Positions 1 through 6,806 of a stretch of 64,000 nt of DNA are shown here, piece by piece (position 1 is the first letter of the stretch; each line of letters starts with the position of its first letter). The notes below the pieces were generated by a model. It was not told the origin of the DNA, did no database searches, and saw nothing but the letters and a program-made list of their open reading frames with translations. Location: contig JAEYRN010000042.1 of assembly GCA_023435565.1 (NCBI GenBank), positions 17,698 to 81,697 of the forward strand, read 5' to 3'. The DNA comes from Bacillota bacterium. GTDB taxonomy: Bacteria; Bacillota; UBA4882; UBA8346. The translations under genes were made by a program, and so were the position numbers.

Positions 1-2
1 AC

Positions 3-197
3 AAGCCATCTGTAGCGGATAACAACCTTATTACTGCAAGTTCCACCGGAAGCTTATTGTGGGCGAAACAAATTATTGAGCATTTAGGTGTTTTTCAATC
101 AAACACACTGGAATCTTGGTATGAATATTTTAGTACCGGTGAGCCTAAACATTTCTTTGCCCTCATGCAAACTTTGCCGTCTAGCAATGAAAACTGA
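3..197 (+). CDS. C-terminal end of a DJ-1/PfpI-type glutamine amidotransferase family protein (partial)
   Basis: An open frame enters from the left edge and ends at TGA 195-197, giving 64 residues. It contains SVADNNLITASSTGSLLWA and ends with an FFALM-type tail. The pattern 'nLITAsgtgsl-fa..ii..Lgv', followed by a W-Y...TGE stretch and FF-LM, is the usual C-terminus of type-1 glutamine-amidotransferase-like DJ-1/PfpI proteins. The catalytic Cys and N-terminus lie outside the window, so the activity cannot be judged. It is the last gene before the accessory region. Confidence 0.65.
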   Translation, partial: KPSVADNNLITASSTGSLLWAKQIIEHLGVFQSNTLESWYEYFSTGEPKHFFALMQTLPSSNEN

Positions 198-225
198 TCC
201 ACCTTTGTCATAATTCAAAAACGAA

Positions 226-318
226 TACGGTTATACAAAGGGTAAACTTGCCGAAAGGCAAGGACGCAAAGCCGAGGGTCTAAAGTGCGAGTGCATTATG
301 ACAGTCTGGCTGCTACGT
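226..318 (+). promoter_or_regulatory. cyclic-di-GMP-I (GEMM-I) riboswitch aptamer
   Basis: The + strand carries GGTAAACTTGCC, a GAAA tetraloop, GGCAAGGACGCAAAGCC and then GGTCTAA. This is the conserved GEMM-I arrangement: a P1b stem capped by GNRA, then GGACGCAAAGCC with the ligand-binding core. A variable second hairpin and a GGC-containing 3' strand follow. A Rho-independent terminator lies directly downstream, so it probably acts by transcription termination. No intact + strand gene follows it. Confidence 0.88.
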
Positions 319-332
319 AAGATCATGTACTT

Positions 333-360
333 AACCTGCCCTTTTGTGGCAGGTTTTTTT
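333..360 (+). terminator. Rho-independent terminator of the c-di-GMP riboswitch
   Basis: The inverted repeat aacctgcc / ggcaggtt has a short cttttgt loop and is followed by a run of seven T. It starts about 15 bases after the aptamer and is the likely expression platform. Confidence 0.85.
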
Positions 361-774
361 AACGTCATAACCTCAGAGACAATATAGTAAATTGGCAACT
401 TCATAAAACAATTATTAGTAGGCAATACCATTTCCCTCCTGACTTACGGGTTTGGAGGGTATGGAACCAACTTCTATACGATCAGCCAGCGATTCACTTA
501 CCGTTTGACCGTTTCTTCCTACTCGGCACTATCTTACTTCTGGTGTTTTCATGGCGCGCCCTTTCCTTTATTCTGGCAATGTTGCCTAACTTGTATATTA
601 CCGAATTACCCCCCTTAACCCAATACACTCTGATACAACTTCCGGAATCTTCTTAACCATAACCTGGGAAGATTATTTTCTAGTAGTTATTTTTACCCGG
701 ATACAAAATTTACTTTTAATTGACATATTTTTATAAAAAAACTTATGAGCTTTCTTTTTCGTTCAGTCTTTGTC
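361..774. other. gene-poor stretch with a possible decayed minus-strand reading frame
   Basis: No intact gene was found. On the minus strand a frame ending at TGA 494-496 reads VIYKLGNIARIKERARH and then a Lys/Arg-rich tail. Its probable N-terminal part (MVKKIPEVVSECIGL) is in another frame across a run of six G. This may be a degraded gene, but I do not recognise the family. Nothing downstream of the riboswitch is an intact + strand gene. Confidence 0.3.
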
Positions 775-810
775 CAAAAAAAACCGGAGAGGATATTAAC
801 TCCCCTCCGG
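775..810 (-). terminator. Rho-independent terminator downstream of the DUF6573 gene remnant
   Basis: Read on the minus strand, ccggagggg and ctctccgg form a stem around agttaatatc and are followed by eight T. It lies about 10 bases after the stop codon of the DUF6573 frame. Confidence 0.75.
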
Positions 811-820
811 CATCTCATCT

Positions 821-1298
821 CTAATCTTCCTCCGGCAACATAATCATTAGCACCGGCTCTCCCTGGTCCCCCGGACCGCATTCGATTTTGAAGGTGAAGA
901 TTCTTTTCGGACCGGCCCCGATAATAATCACTTGAAACAAACAACCGGTTGGCCATCTTTTGGTCGGGCAATTCCGGGACATTTGCAGAATATCCCAAAC
1001 AATTCCTGCCCAGATAAAGCTATCGATGCTTGTCGATCCACGTCAGCTAAATTTTATTATTTGCTTGGGTCAAGCGGAAGCTGACGTGGACGACTTAATC
1101 ATTGCCGTACTTTGGGTTCTTGACTGCGGTTTCGATGATTCCCCAGACGGCAATAGTACAAGCCACCGGATATTTATACCCGGATTCCGGAACCGGGATA
1201 AATTGATTTAAATCAACCAACACCCCGTCCTCAAGGGCTTGCTTCCTTGTGTAACTACAGATTACTTCCCCGAAAAGCTCATTCAATTCCTTAGACAT
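821..1298 (-). pseudogene. DUF6573-family gene interrupted by a palindromic repeat
   Basis: The minus strand starts at ATG 1298 (MSKELNELFGEVICSYTR), continues with QALEDGVLVDLNQ, and reaches AVWGIIETAVKNPKYGND. It then hits TAA inside the palindromic element at 1019-1097. Beyond the element the same protein resumes in one frame: FIWAGIVWDILQM, then FKIECGPGDQGEPVLMIM and LPEED, with stop at 821-823. The 'R.QAleDGvLvD' start, 'WDiL' middle and 'GPGD.GePV..IMLPeED' end match DUF6573, a small family common on mobile elements. A foldback repeat begins 5 bp upstream of the ATG and no ribosome-binding site remains, so the gene is very probably dead. Confidence 0.75.
1019..1097. repeat. palindromic dispersed repeat, copy A (inside the DUF6573 gene)
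   Basis: About 78 bp with 11-bp arms ccacgtcagct / agctgacgtgg around an AT-rich centre and gcttgggtcaagc. It matches the reverse complement of 7638-7716 from gctatcga through gtggacgact. The arms differ between copies in a compensating way (a G-C pair here is an A-T pair there). It splits a recognisable coding sequence, so it behaves as an inserted element. Confidence 0.8.
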
Positions 1299-1302
1299 CA
1301 AT

Positions 1303-1492
1303 ATAGGATGAAGTAAATTTCTTAACCAAGATTTGCATTCTTATACCAAGCTACTTTCAAAGTGCAACTATAGATTGCGTTCTCTCCGCAGCAAAGCTGC
1401 GTTCCACGCAAAAGTTGCACAAACATTGAAAGTAACTTAGTATTAAAAGCCGAATGCAAATGATATCAAATCAGTATTTACTTCATCCTATT
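1303..1492. repeat. foldback (MITE-like) element 1
   Basis: About 190-bp imperfect palindrome. The left arm begins ataggatgaagtaaat and the right arm ends atttacttcatcctat. Inner arms tttgcattc/gaatgcaaa and tactttcaaagtgcaact/agttgcacaaacattgaaagta continue the pairing around a small central hairpin (gcagcaaagctgc). It encodes no protein and abuts the start of the DUF6573 remnant. Confidence 0.75.
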
Positions 1493-1500
1493 ACAGCTGT

Positions 1501-1628
1501 AATAAGTTGAATTAAATTCATAATCCTTTTCATCATAGGGCTGGTCGGAAGCTTCGCTTCCTGCTCGCCTATGCGTCCTATCCGGTTTTAGGGGCGTGAT
1601 GGATATAAGAAATTTAATTCAACTTATA
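1501..1628. repeat. foldback element 2
   Basis: About 128-bp imperfect palindrome with arms ataagttgaattaaatt / aatttaattcaacttat. The centre contains ggaagcttcgcttcc, itself a hairpin. It follows foldback 1 after 8 bp and contains no open frame of note. Confidence 0.75.
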
Positions 1629-1634
1629 TTGCAC

Positions 1635-1795
1635 CATCCTTTTTCGTTCGGGGCCTAGGGTTTTCTCGGTTCCAATTGTCAAGGGTGATCTTGGCGAAGG
1701 ATACCGGACCGGCCGGCTTTCTTAACCGCCGTTCCGGGAGGATATGTTCGCCCCTTGACAACCGGGAAAACCCCAATAATGAAAGGAAAAGGATG
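1635..1795. repeat. foldback element 3
   Basis: About 161-bp imperfect palindrome. Left arm catccttttt...ggttttctcggtt...ttgtcaaggg pairs with right arm ccccttgaca accgggaaaacc...aaaaggatg. The centre holds ggaccggccggc and ccgttccggg hairpins. It is the third foldback in a row. The following 1796-1978 stretch shows nothing recognisable. Confidence 0.75.
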
Positions 1796-1978
1796 AATAG
1801 ACAGATATGATTTGGTTTGTGTGGATTTTCTTAATGGTAGATTTACTTCGAGTCTTAGGGCCTTTTTTTAGATCATTGCAATTAAATTCTTGGTCATTTA
1901 TTTTCGGGCTCTATCTGGGAAAGAAATAAATCATAGACTTATTATTGTAACGGAAAATGAAAAGTCTTTAAACAATCG

Positions 1979-2638
1979 CTATTTTTCTAATGTCCGCAGA
2001 TATCCCAATAACTCATCGATCTTCTTGCGATAATCAATCTGTTTTTCGTTACAATAAGATTTGAACCATTCCAAATCCCGTTTTTCTGCTTTTTTCCCAA
2101 TAAACCGCCTAATAGTTGTTTTAATTCGCCCTGAAAATTCCATTTGTCTTTCGAATTTAGTTACAACTATATCAAACTCGCCATGCAATTCCGAAGTTGT
2201 TAACTCTGAATTAAGATACCTTAAAAATAATAACTCATAAAAAGAAAAAGGCATGACATCGGTGATTATTCCTCTTACCAAGGTATCATGAGGACCAAAT
2301 TGTTTAGTATCATCGGAAACTAAAGCGACAAGTCCCATGGCTTTGGCTAAAGCAATGGCATGCATCTCCCCATCATCAAATAAATTTTTATATTCCGCTA
2401 AATATTGTTCAAATAACCCTTTGATGCTAAGCCGGCTTAATTCCTGCCGGGTAATGATTTTGATTAATCCAGCTGCAGCATCAGCCATAACTTCATCATA
2501 TGTTATTCGTGATTTTCTCTTTAACTCTTCTTCGGTCAAATACTCATGGATAAAGAGGAAGTCAAACATTGAAAACAAATCTTTTTTCCCCGAGCGGTAT
2601 AAATGAATCACAACATCCGTATCCAATGAGGCATTCAT
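1979..2638 (-). CDS. PIN-like domain protein, putative RNase toxin of the XRE/ImmA operon
   Basis: A 219-residue protein. It starts MNASLDTDVVIHL, supplying acidic D6/D8, and has LFDDGEMHAIALAKAMGLV followed by SDD (about residues 87-110). This is the D...(D)GE.hAiaLA...lvSDD layout of PIN nuclease folds, with D89, E91, D109 and D110 as likely metal ligands. The C-terminal third is helical and basic and not recognised. Its start overlaps the stop of the ImmA/IrrE gene by 4 bp, so translation is coupled. By family it should be a metal-dependent RNase. The role as toxin is inferred from context. Confidence 0.65.
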   Translation of the reverse strand: MNASLDTDVVIHLYRSGKKDLFSMFDFLFIHEYLTEEELKRKSRITYDEVMADAAAGLIKIITRQELSRLSIKGLFEQYLAEYKNLFDDGEMHAIALAKAMGLVALVSDDTKQFGPHDTLVRGIITDVMPFSFYELLFLRYLNSELTTSELHGEFDIVVTKFERQMEFSGRIKTTIRRFIGKKAEKRDLEWFKSYCNEKQIDYRKKIDELLGYLRTLEK

Positions 2639-3441
2639 GAGTTTAACTCCTCATACAAGTCATCCAATTCAATGGTTTGATTTTCCATCGAGGAATCTTC
2701 CTTTTTTAACGGTGAAGCATCAATATCGATTAATTGAAGCGCCTTACTTAAACTGGAATACGGAACAAAGTTATTGTTATAATTACTAATAACGAATTCA
2801 AGGAACCTTGCGGGCACTTTTACCAAATTCGCCGGTTTTAAAAATCTTTCATCCTCATTAAGCATTTTAAATAATTGACCTGAAGAATACCGTTTCTGTT
2901 CCTCATAAAGAAAGGCGGCTTTTTCATAATTAATGGCCTTAATTTCTTTAAGCCTTTCAATAACAGCAGAGTAACTAACATTAAATTCAACCTGAATCCT
3001 GACGATATCGAATCCGGTCAACGAAAAATCTCGCTTCTCCAATTGCAGGACAATGAATTGCCTGAGCAATTCTTCGGGCATTAAAAAACAAGCGGCAAAA
3101 AAATCCGCCCGTTTCTCGGGAATGCTTTCCCGATTGGAGGTTAAATCCATATCTACTTTAACATCTTCGTTATTTAAATCGAAATCGTAAAGCAAATGAG
3201 CTAATTCATGCGCCGCAGTAAAGATTTCCCTAGCTAAAATCTCCGAGGAATTGGTAACCATTACTTTTTTACCTTCAAAAATGGCCGAAAACCCACAAAG
3301 AATATCTTTACCAAACGGGTAACGAATTAAATCAATCTCCATTTTCTCGATTAATTCAAAGATATCTTTGATTCCACCTGATTGAATATTATGTTCATGC
3401 CGGATTGAAAGAGCCTTTTTTTCAATCTCAATTTTGTTCAC
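2635..3441 (-). CDS. ImmA/IrrE-family zinc metallopeptidase (COG2856-like)
   Basis: A 268-residue protein with HELAH at 78-82 inside AAHELAHLLYDF, the HExxH zinc site of ImmA/IrrE peptidases. A downstream EKRADFFAACFLMPEELL segment supplies the third-ligand region typical of the family. Members cleave or displace XRE repressors, as ImmA does in ICEBs1 and IrrE in Deinococcus. It sits between the XRE regulator (4-bp overlap at 3438-3441) and the PIN protein (4-bp overlap). The arrangement suggests a proteolysis-controlled toxin-antitoxin-like unit. The C-terminal region (about 170-268) is unassigned. Confidence 0.85.
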   Translation of the reverse strand: MNKIEIEKKALSIRHEHNIQSGGIKDIFELIEKMEIDLIRYPFGKDILCGFSAIFEGKKVMVTNSSEILAREIFTAAHELAHLLYDFDLNNEDVKVDMDLTSNRESIPEKRADFFAACFLMPEELLRQFIVLQLEKRDFSLTGFDIVRIQVEFNVSYSAVIERLKEIKAINYEKAAFLYEEQKRYSSGQLFKMLNEDERFLKPANLVKVPARFLEFVISNYNNNFVPYSSLSKALQLIDIDASPLKKEDSSMENQTIELDDLYEELNS

Positions 3442-3794
3442 AACAAATCATCCTGCGCTTTCATTTGATAATAAAGTTTTTCATGGGAATGAAATACGGC
3501 AAGAATATTTTCAATCTTGGAAACCGCCTTCAATGCCTCAGGTTTATCCGCCTTTTCCCTGAAGAGGGCAGTTAAACCTTTGCGTTCTTCAACCGCCGAA
3601 GTAATCTCTTGAACCTTGACACCTAAGTAATCTGCAATTTTTTTAATGGTCTGAAAAGAAATCTCTATTTGGCCGCTCTCCATTCTGGCATATCGTTGTC
3701 TAGTGGTACCAAGAAAGTCAGCCATGGTCTCCTGACTAACTTTTTGTGCATCTCGGAACTGTCTTATTCGTACGCCTAAAGCATAACTCATCAT
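3438..3794 (-). CDS. XRE-family helix-turn-helix regulator
   Basis: 118 residues from ATG 3794, which has AAGGAG five bases upstream; an earlier in-frame GTG at 3800 is less likely. The HTH is RIRQFRDAQKVSQETMADFL plus TRQRYARMESG and IKKIADYLGV (about residues 8-60), the standard Cro/CI-like fold. A helical C-terminal tail follows. First gene of the three-gene operon and probably its autorepressor, with the ImmA/IrrE protein as its likely protease partner. Confidence 0.88.
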   Translation of the reverse strand: MMSYALGVRIRQFRDAQKVSQETMADFLGTTRQRYARMESGQIEISFQTIKKIADYLGVKVQEITSAVEERKGLTALFREKADKPEALKAVSKIENILAVFHSHEKLYYQMKAQDDLL

Positions 3795-3916
3795 TCTCAC
3801 TCCTTGGAATAATTATATAACTAAATTATATTTTTTTCAAGATTTATGTTATGATTTTATTACATTAAACTATTATGCCCTTCGGTCCTATAGTATATCC
3901 AAATTTAAAGGGGAAT

Positions 3917-4237
3917 TTATTCCGCCTCGCACCCCTTCAACCTAAACCCATCCTTAAACGCCTGTCTATATATAATCCTCGGCAACAACAGCTCCAACGC
4001 TCCGATAATACTCCATAACCTTTCATTCACAATTTCTTTCTGTGCCGGTTCCGGAATTACTTCCAGAAGTTCCGCAAAATAACTCTCGATCTCCGCTTGG
4101 AGGTTTTTAAATTCGGTATTATGACTAATGATTTTATAATAGATTTCATTACAACGTTCAATGATCAGGTAGTTTAGATATTCTTCCAAGTCAACCGTTG
4201 AACTGGTTTCGGTGATGGTAAATTCAAAGTCCGACAT
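3917..4237 (-). CDS. DUF6809-like small acidic helical protein
   Basis: About 106 residues from ATG 4237, with GAGG seven bases upstream. It is acidic and helical and ends RIIYRQAFKDGFRLKG. This YRQGFKDGIRL-type C-terminus and the '..E...Y.ELLE.IPE' centre resemble DUF6809 proteins, which are small and uncharacterised in Clostridia. The gene at 4886-5194 looks like a diverged relative. Function unknown. It stands alone, with a hairpin-rich repeat upstream. Confidence 0.55.
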   Translation of the reverse strand: MSDFEFTITETSSTVDLEEYLNYLIIERCNEIYYKIISHNTEFKNLQAEIESYFAELLEVIPEPAQKEIVNERLWSIIGALELLLPRIIYRQAFKDGFRLKGCEAE

Positions 4238-4329
4238 GGTCAATCCTCTGGATAATTGATTGCTGAGTGTTGGTTTCTTTTTGAATGGATTTAAGCTTTA
4301 TTTTTGCTATTTATTTTTGTACACTGTTT

Positions 4330-4535
4330 CCGGCGGCGGGATACTTTTTTCAAGCCAAAAAAGTATCCAAAAAGGCTCCGAAACCCATGGTTTCGGACTT
4401 CCTTCATTCATCCCGGTTCTTGAATGTCGCCGCCATCCATGGCATTCTGCTTGGCAACTAGGTCAAGACTTCCGATGACGACTGCTTTTTTCCTTCCTAG
4501 AAATAAACAGCGCCAGACTCCATCCTTGGAGTCTG
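4330..4535. repeat. hairpin-rich dispersed repeat R2, copy 1
   Basis: It aligns with 6505-6722 in the same orientation. Shared landmarks in order are ggcgg, a T-run/A-run hairpin, a small hairpin, cttc...attcatcccggtt, cgccatccatggc, tgtcaact.agtt/gg-caaga, cttccgat and the hairpin gactcc...ggagtc. The first two hairpins keep their positions but change both arms: atactttttt/aaaaaagtat and gaaacc/ggtttc here, tttcttttt/aaaaagaaa and ggaacc/ggttcc in copy 2. This points to conserved structure. Confidence 0.7.
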
Positions 4536-4810
4536 ATGAAAGCTATTAATGTATGTTCTTAAACAATAGAGTACGAAAAGCACCGACCGACAGGGAAGTC
4601 GGGCGCATGGCATGGGAACAGGGATGTTCCAATGACATTGACATCTTGAGCCAACCATGAAGACGGCTGCATGGAGGCAGACGTCTATTTGAAATGGCGC
4701 AAGCCCTTCCTTCGGAGTGTCAGGATGACACGGAGCTATTGCAGGGGTCTGGGGAGTCTCACTCCCCAGCGCCTGGGGTGTGGGGACCTGGCGCGAGGTC
4801 CCCACTAAAA
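4536..4810. other. run of small GC-rich hairpins after R2 copy 1
   Basis: No credible gene. The stretch holds many short hairpins with 3-6 base loops: cgacagggaagtcg, ggaacagggatgttcc, gtgtcaggatgacac, gggagtctcactccc, and ggggacct/aggtcccc. Base composition is clearly richer in GC than the neighbours. An apparent 102-codon minus frame here has no ribosome-binding site and no recognisable domain. Confidence 0.45.
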
Positions 4811-4885
4811 TATTAGAGCGCTTCGAATCAACCCTGATATCGACAGCTTGGCCTCAATACAGTTTCTTCTTTACTAATCCCGCTC

Positions 4886-5194
4886 TCAAACGGTGATCTT
4901 CTCCACTCCCCTACCTACCAAAGCAACCCAATAACCCAACAATATTCCGTCCATCAGCGCCGCGCTGTAGAGCAACTCGTCCCGCCGGATAATCTGATGA
5001 AAATATATATCATCATACTCTTTCAACAGTTGATTATCTTCGGCCGAGAGTTTGGCGGCGACCAGCTTCAGCAGTTCACTCGGGCGTTCTCCCAATTGTT
5101 TGTATTCGGGGTCTTCGTTGATTATTTCATCGTCGATCTGGCAGATCCGGTCGAGGATGAATTTTTTGATGCCGGTGTCTTTGTAGGTGAGCAT
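4886..5194 (-). CDS. DUF6809-like small protein, relative of 3917-4237
   Basis: 102 residues from ATG 5194 with GGAGG six bases upstream. Sequence features are FILDRICQIDDEIINEDPEY, an acidic helical centre, and a hydrophobic C-terminal YSAALMDGILLGYWVAL in the place where DUF6809 proteins have YRxGFKDG. The resemblance to the 3917-4237 product is in layout (i..E.I...P.Y..L....ELL....L) more than identity. Function unknown. Confidence 0.45.
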   Translation of the reverse strand: MLTYKDTGIKKFILDRICQIDDEIINEDPEYKQLGERPSELLKLVAAKLSAEDNQLLKEYDDIYFHQIIRRDELLYSAALMDGILLGYWVALVGRGVEKITV

Positions 5195-5212
5195 GGGGAG
5201 CCTCCGTTTCGT

Positions 5213-5251
5213 TACGCGTTATGAGTTACGAGTTACGCGTTACGCGTGTGA
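5213..5251. repeat. simple stuttering tract (ttacgcgttac words)
   Basis: Imperfect reiteration of ttacgcgtta, tgagttac and gagttac directly upstream of the 4886-5194 gene. A short piece (gttacgcgttacgg) recurs at about 56,262. It resembles in style the tracts bounding the S23-family genes. The rest of 5252-5445 shows nothing I can name. Confidence 0.5.
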
Positions 5252-5445
5252 TTGTCCGTCAAGATGGTTCAAAAATGATTGTAATCGAATTCATGCCGTT
5301 CGTGAATAAGATTGACGTTGTAGTATTTACCCTATCCCTGCAAAGGGAACCGGCTGGGCGTTGGGTGTCATAACCTCCACATCAAAGACCTACAAAGGCT
5401 TAACGAATTCCCTTGTCGAGGGATCTTTTAAGGGGGCAAGGGGAT

Positions 5446-5901
5446 CTATACCAGCCCTTTTTCTCTTAAGCTGACATAATTTTGCTCTCCGGTGATCAGA
5501 TGGTCCAACAATTCGATACACATGATTTTTCCAGCCTTTTTTAATCTTTGAGTTAGGAAAATATCATCCCGGCTTGGAGTAGCATCCCCTGAAGGATGGT
5601 TATGAAAGGCAATAATCGCTTTGGCGTTGTTCAACATCGCCGCCATATAAACTTCTCTGGATTCGATATGTAATTTATCAATAGTACCGGTCCCAATAAT
5701 ATGAATCCCGACGATTTTATTTTTGGTATTTAGCGAAAGGATTCCAAACTTCTCAACCGGTTCGGATTGGAGATCGAGAAAATATTGGAGGATTTTATAA
5801 CAAGTTAAGGGACTCGTTATTGGATAGTCTTCTAGATCATAACGGTGGCGTTTGGTTCGGATTTGTTTGAGGGCATAAATATTAATACTTGTTACAGGCA
5901 C
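5446..5901 (-). CDS. RadC-type JAB/MPN domain protein, short form
   Basis: 151 residues from GTG 5901 with AAAGGTGGGA upstream. The JAMM metal-binding motif HNHPSGDATPSRDD lies at 100-113, preceded by GTGTIDKLHIESREVY as in RadC. It lacks the N-terminal helix-hairpin-helix of chromosomal RadC (about 220 residues), the form usually carried on plasmids and islands. By fold it would be a zinc metalloprotease/deubiquitinase-like protein. No cellular role is established for the short forms. It stands alone and divergent from the HTH gene at 6058. Confidence 0.85.
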   Translation of the reverse strand: MPVTSINIYALKQIRTKRHRYDLEDYPITSPLTCYKILQYFLDLQSEPVEKFGILSLNTKNKIVGIHIIGTGTIDKLHIESREVYMAAMLNNAKAIIAFHNHPSGDATPSRDDIFLTQRLKKAGKIMCIELLDHLITGEQNYVSLREKGLV

Positions 5902-6057
5902 GGCACTTATCCCACCTTTATGTTCTTTTATGTTATTTATTTAATATATTAAACATATGTTATCACAGTTAATATATGCCGTCAACTCCTTATGTCATAA
6001 TAGTTTGTTTATGATGGATAGTATGGTAAAATATTTTTAGTGAAGGGGGTTAATTTA

Positions 6058-6234
6058 TTGCAACAGGAAAAAGAATACTATAGCCCACAAGAAATTGCCG
6101 ATAAATATAATCTTAAACATCGGACTGTTTTAAGTTGGATAAGGCAAGGAAAGCTTAAAGGGGTAAAACTCGGTGATCTCTGGAGGGTTCATCGAGCGGA
6201 TTTAGAGGCGTTTATTAAAGCTTCTCAAAAATAA
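6058..6234 (+). CDS. helix-turn-helix (MerR/excisionase-type) DNA-binding protein
   Basis: 58 residues if started at TTG 6058, which has AAGGGGG eight bases upstream; a GTG at 6040 is in frame but has no ribosome-binding site. Sequence EYYSPQEIADKYNLKHRTV, SWIRQGKLKGVKLG and WRVHRADLEAFI is the 'helix-turn-helix domain, excisionase family' winged HTH. It may be a recombination directionality factor or a small regulator. No integrase is adjacent. Confidence 0.8.
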   Translation: MQQEKEYYSPQEIADKYNLKHRTVLSWIRQGKLKGVKLGDLWRVHRADLEAFIKASQK

Positions 6235-6273
6235 TCAAATAAAGAGCATTTTAATAATCAAATGACTAGCAAT

Positions 6274-6486
6274 TTACAATAATGTTGCCAAGTATTCCAA
6301 TTGATTGATGAGTAGCAACCTATGCTTAACAATCCATTCCTCTCCATTTTCATTTATTAGACGAATCGTCCCACTGATAAAAAAACTGATCATATCAGGA
6401 TTATCACCGCCTGGAAGTTCACTGATATCTTTCAATCCATGAAGCGAAATCTCATAGTACTTTTTATTAATTTTAGTGGAATGATG
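6274..6486 (-). pseudogene. 3' fragment of an unidentified gene, truncated by R2 copy 2
   Basis: A coding-like frame ends at 6274 with KINKKYYEISLHGLKDISEL, MISFFISGTIRLINENGEEW and a helical tail (about 66-70 residues). Upstream the frame runs into R2 copy 2 (from about 6505), where the translation becomes Arg/Asn-rich and improbable, so the 5' part seems to have been lost. I do not recognise the family. Confidence 0.45.
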
Positions 6487-6504
6487 GTTTAGCTCTGAGC
6501 GCCC

Positions 6505-6722
6505 ACGGTTTCGACGGCGATTTCTTTTTAATCGACCAAAAAGAAACAAAAAGTCGCTGGAACCAGCGTGGTTCCAGTCCTCCTGCAATTCATCCCGGTT
6601 TTTAGAGGGTCTTCGCCATCCATGGCCTTTTGTCTGTCAACTAAGTTAAGTCTTCCGATCTCGACCACTGTTTTACATCCATGTAAAGATGTGTCGATCG
6701 ACTCCTTCCTTGGAGTCTCAAT
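6505..6722. repeat. hairpin-rich dispersed repeat R2, copy 2
   Basis: Second copy of the element at 4330-4535. Shared blocks are attcatcccggtt, cgccatccatggc, gtcaact and cttccgat, plus the identical hairpin gactccttccttggagtc. Other hairpins (tttcttttt/aaaaagaaa, ggaaccagcgtggttcc, acatccatgtaaagatgt) occupy the same positions with different stem sequences. It abuts the truncated gene at 6274-6486. Confidence 0.7.
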
Positions 6723-6774
6723 GTGGGCTGGTAACTTTGGAAATTATGTAAAAGGAGTTTAAAGATTCTTCGGA

Positions 6775-6806
6775 CTTTATTGATAACTGATAACTGGTCA
6801 TTGTTC
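6775..6806. repeat. simple stuttering tract (gataactg words)
   Basis: Reiterated gataactgataactgg with tcattgttcac, ending at the stop codon of the HD hydrolase gene. Same style as the tracts near 5213, 7501, 22,209, 22,841 and 61,889. Confidence 0.5.

Noticed and set aside
693..998. 101-codon minus frame as a gene
   Set aside because: It is a shadow of the DUF6573 reading frame, which in the neighbouring frame gives the conserved GPGDQGEPV...LPEED ending.
4497..4805. 102-codon minus frame as a gene
   Set aside because: It lies in the hairpin-rich repeat, has no ribosome-binding site and an improbable Pro/Cys-rich translation.
5446..5901. Chromosomal RadC
   Set aside because: Lacks the N-terminal helix-hairpin-helix region and sits in accessory DNA. 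It is the short JAB form typical of mobile elements.
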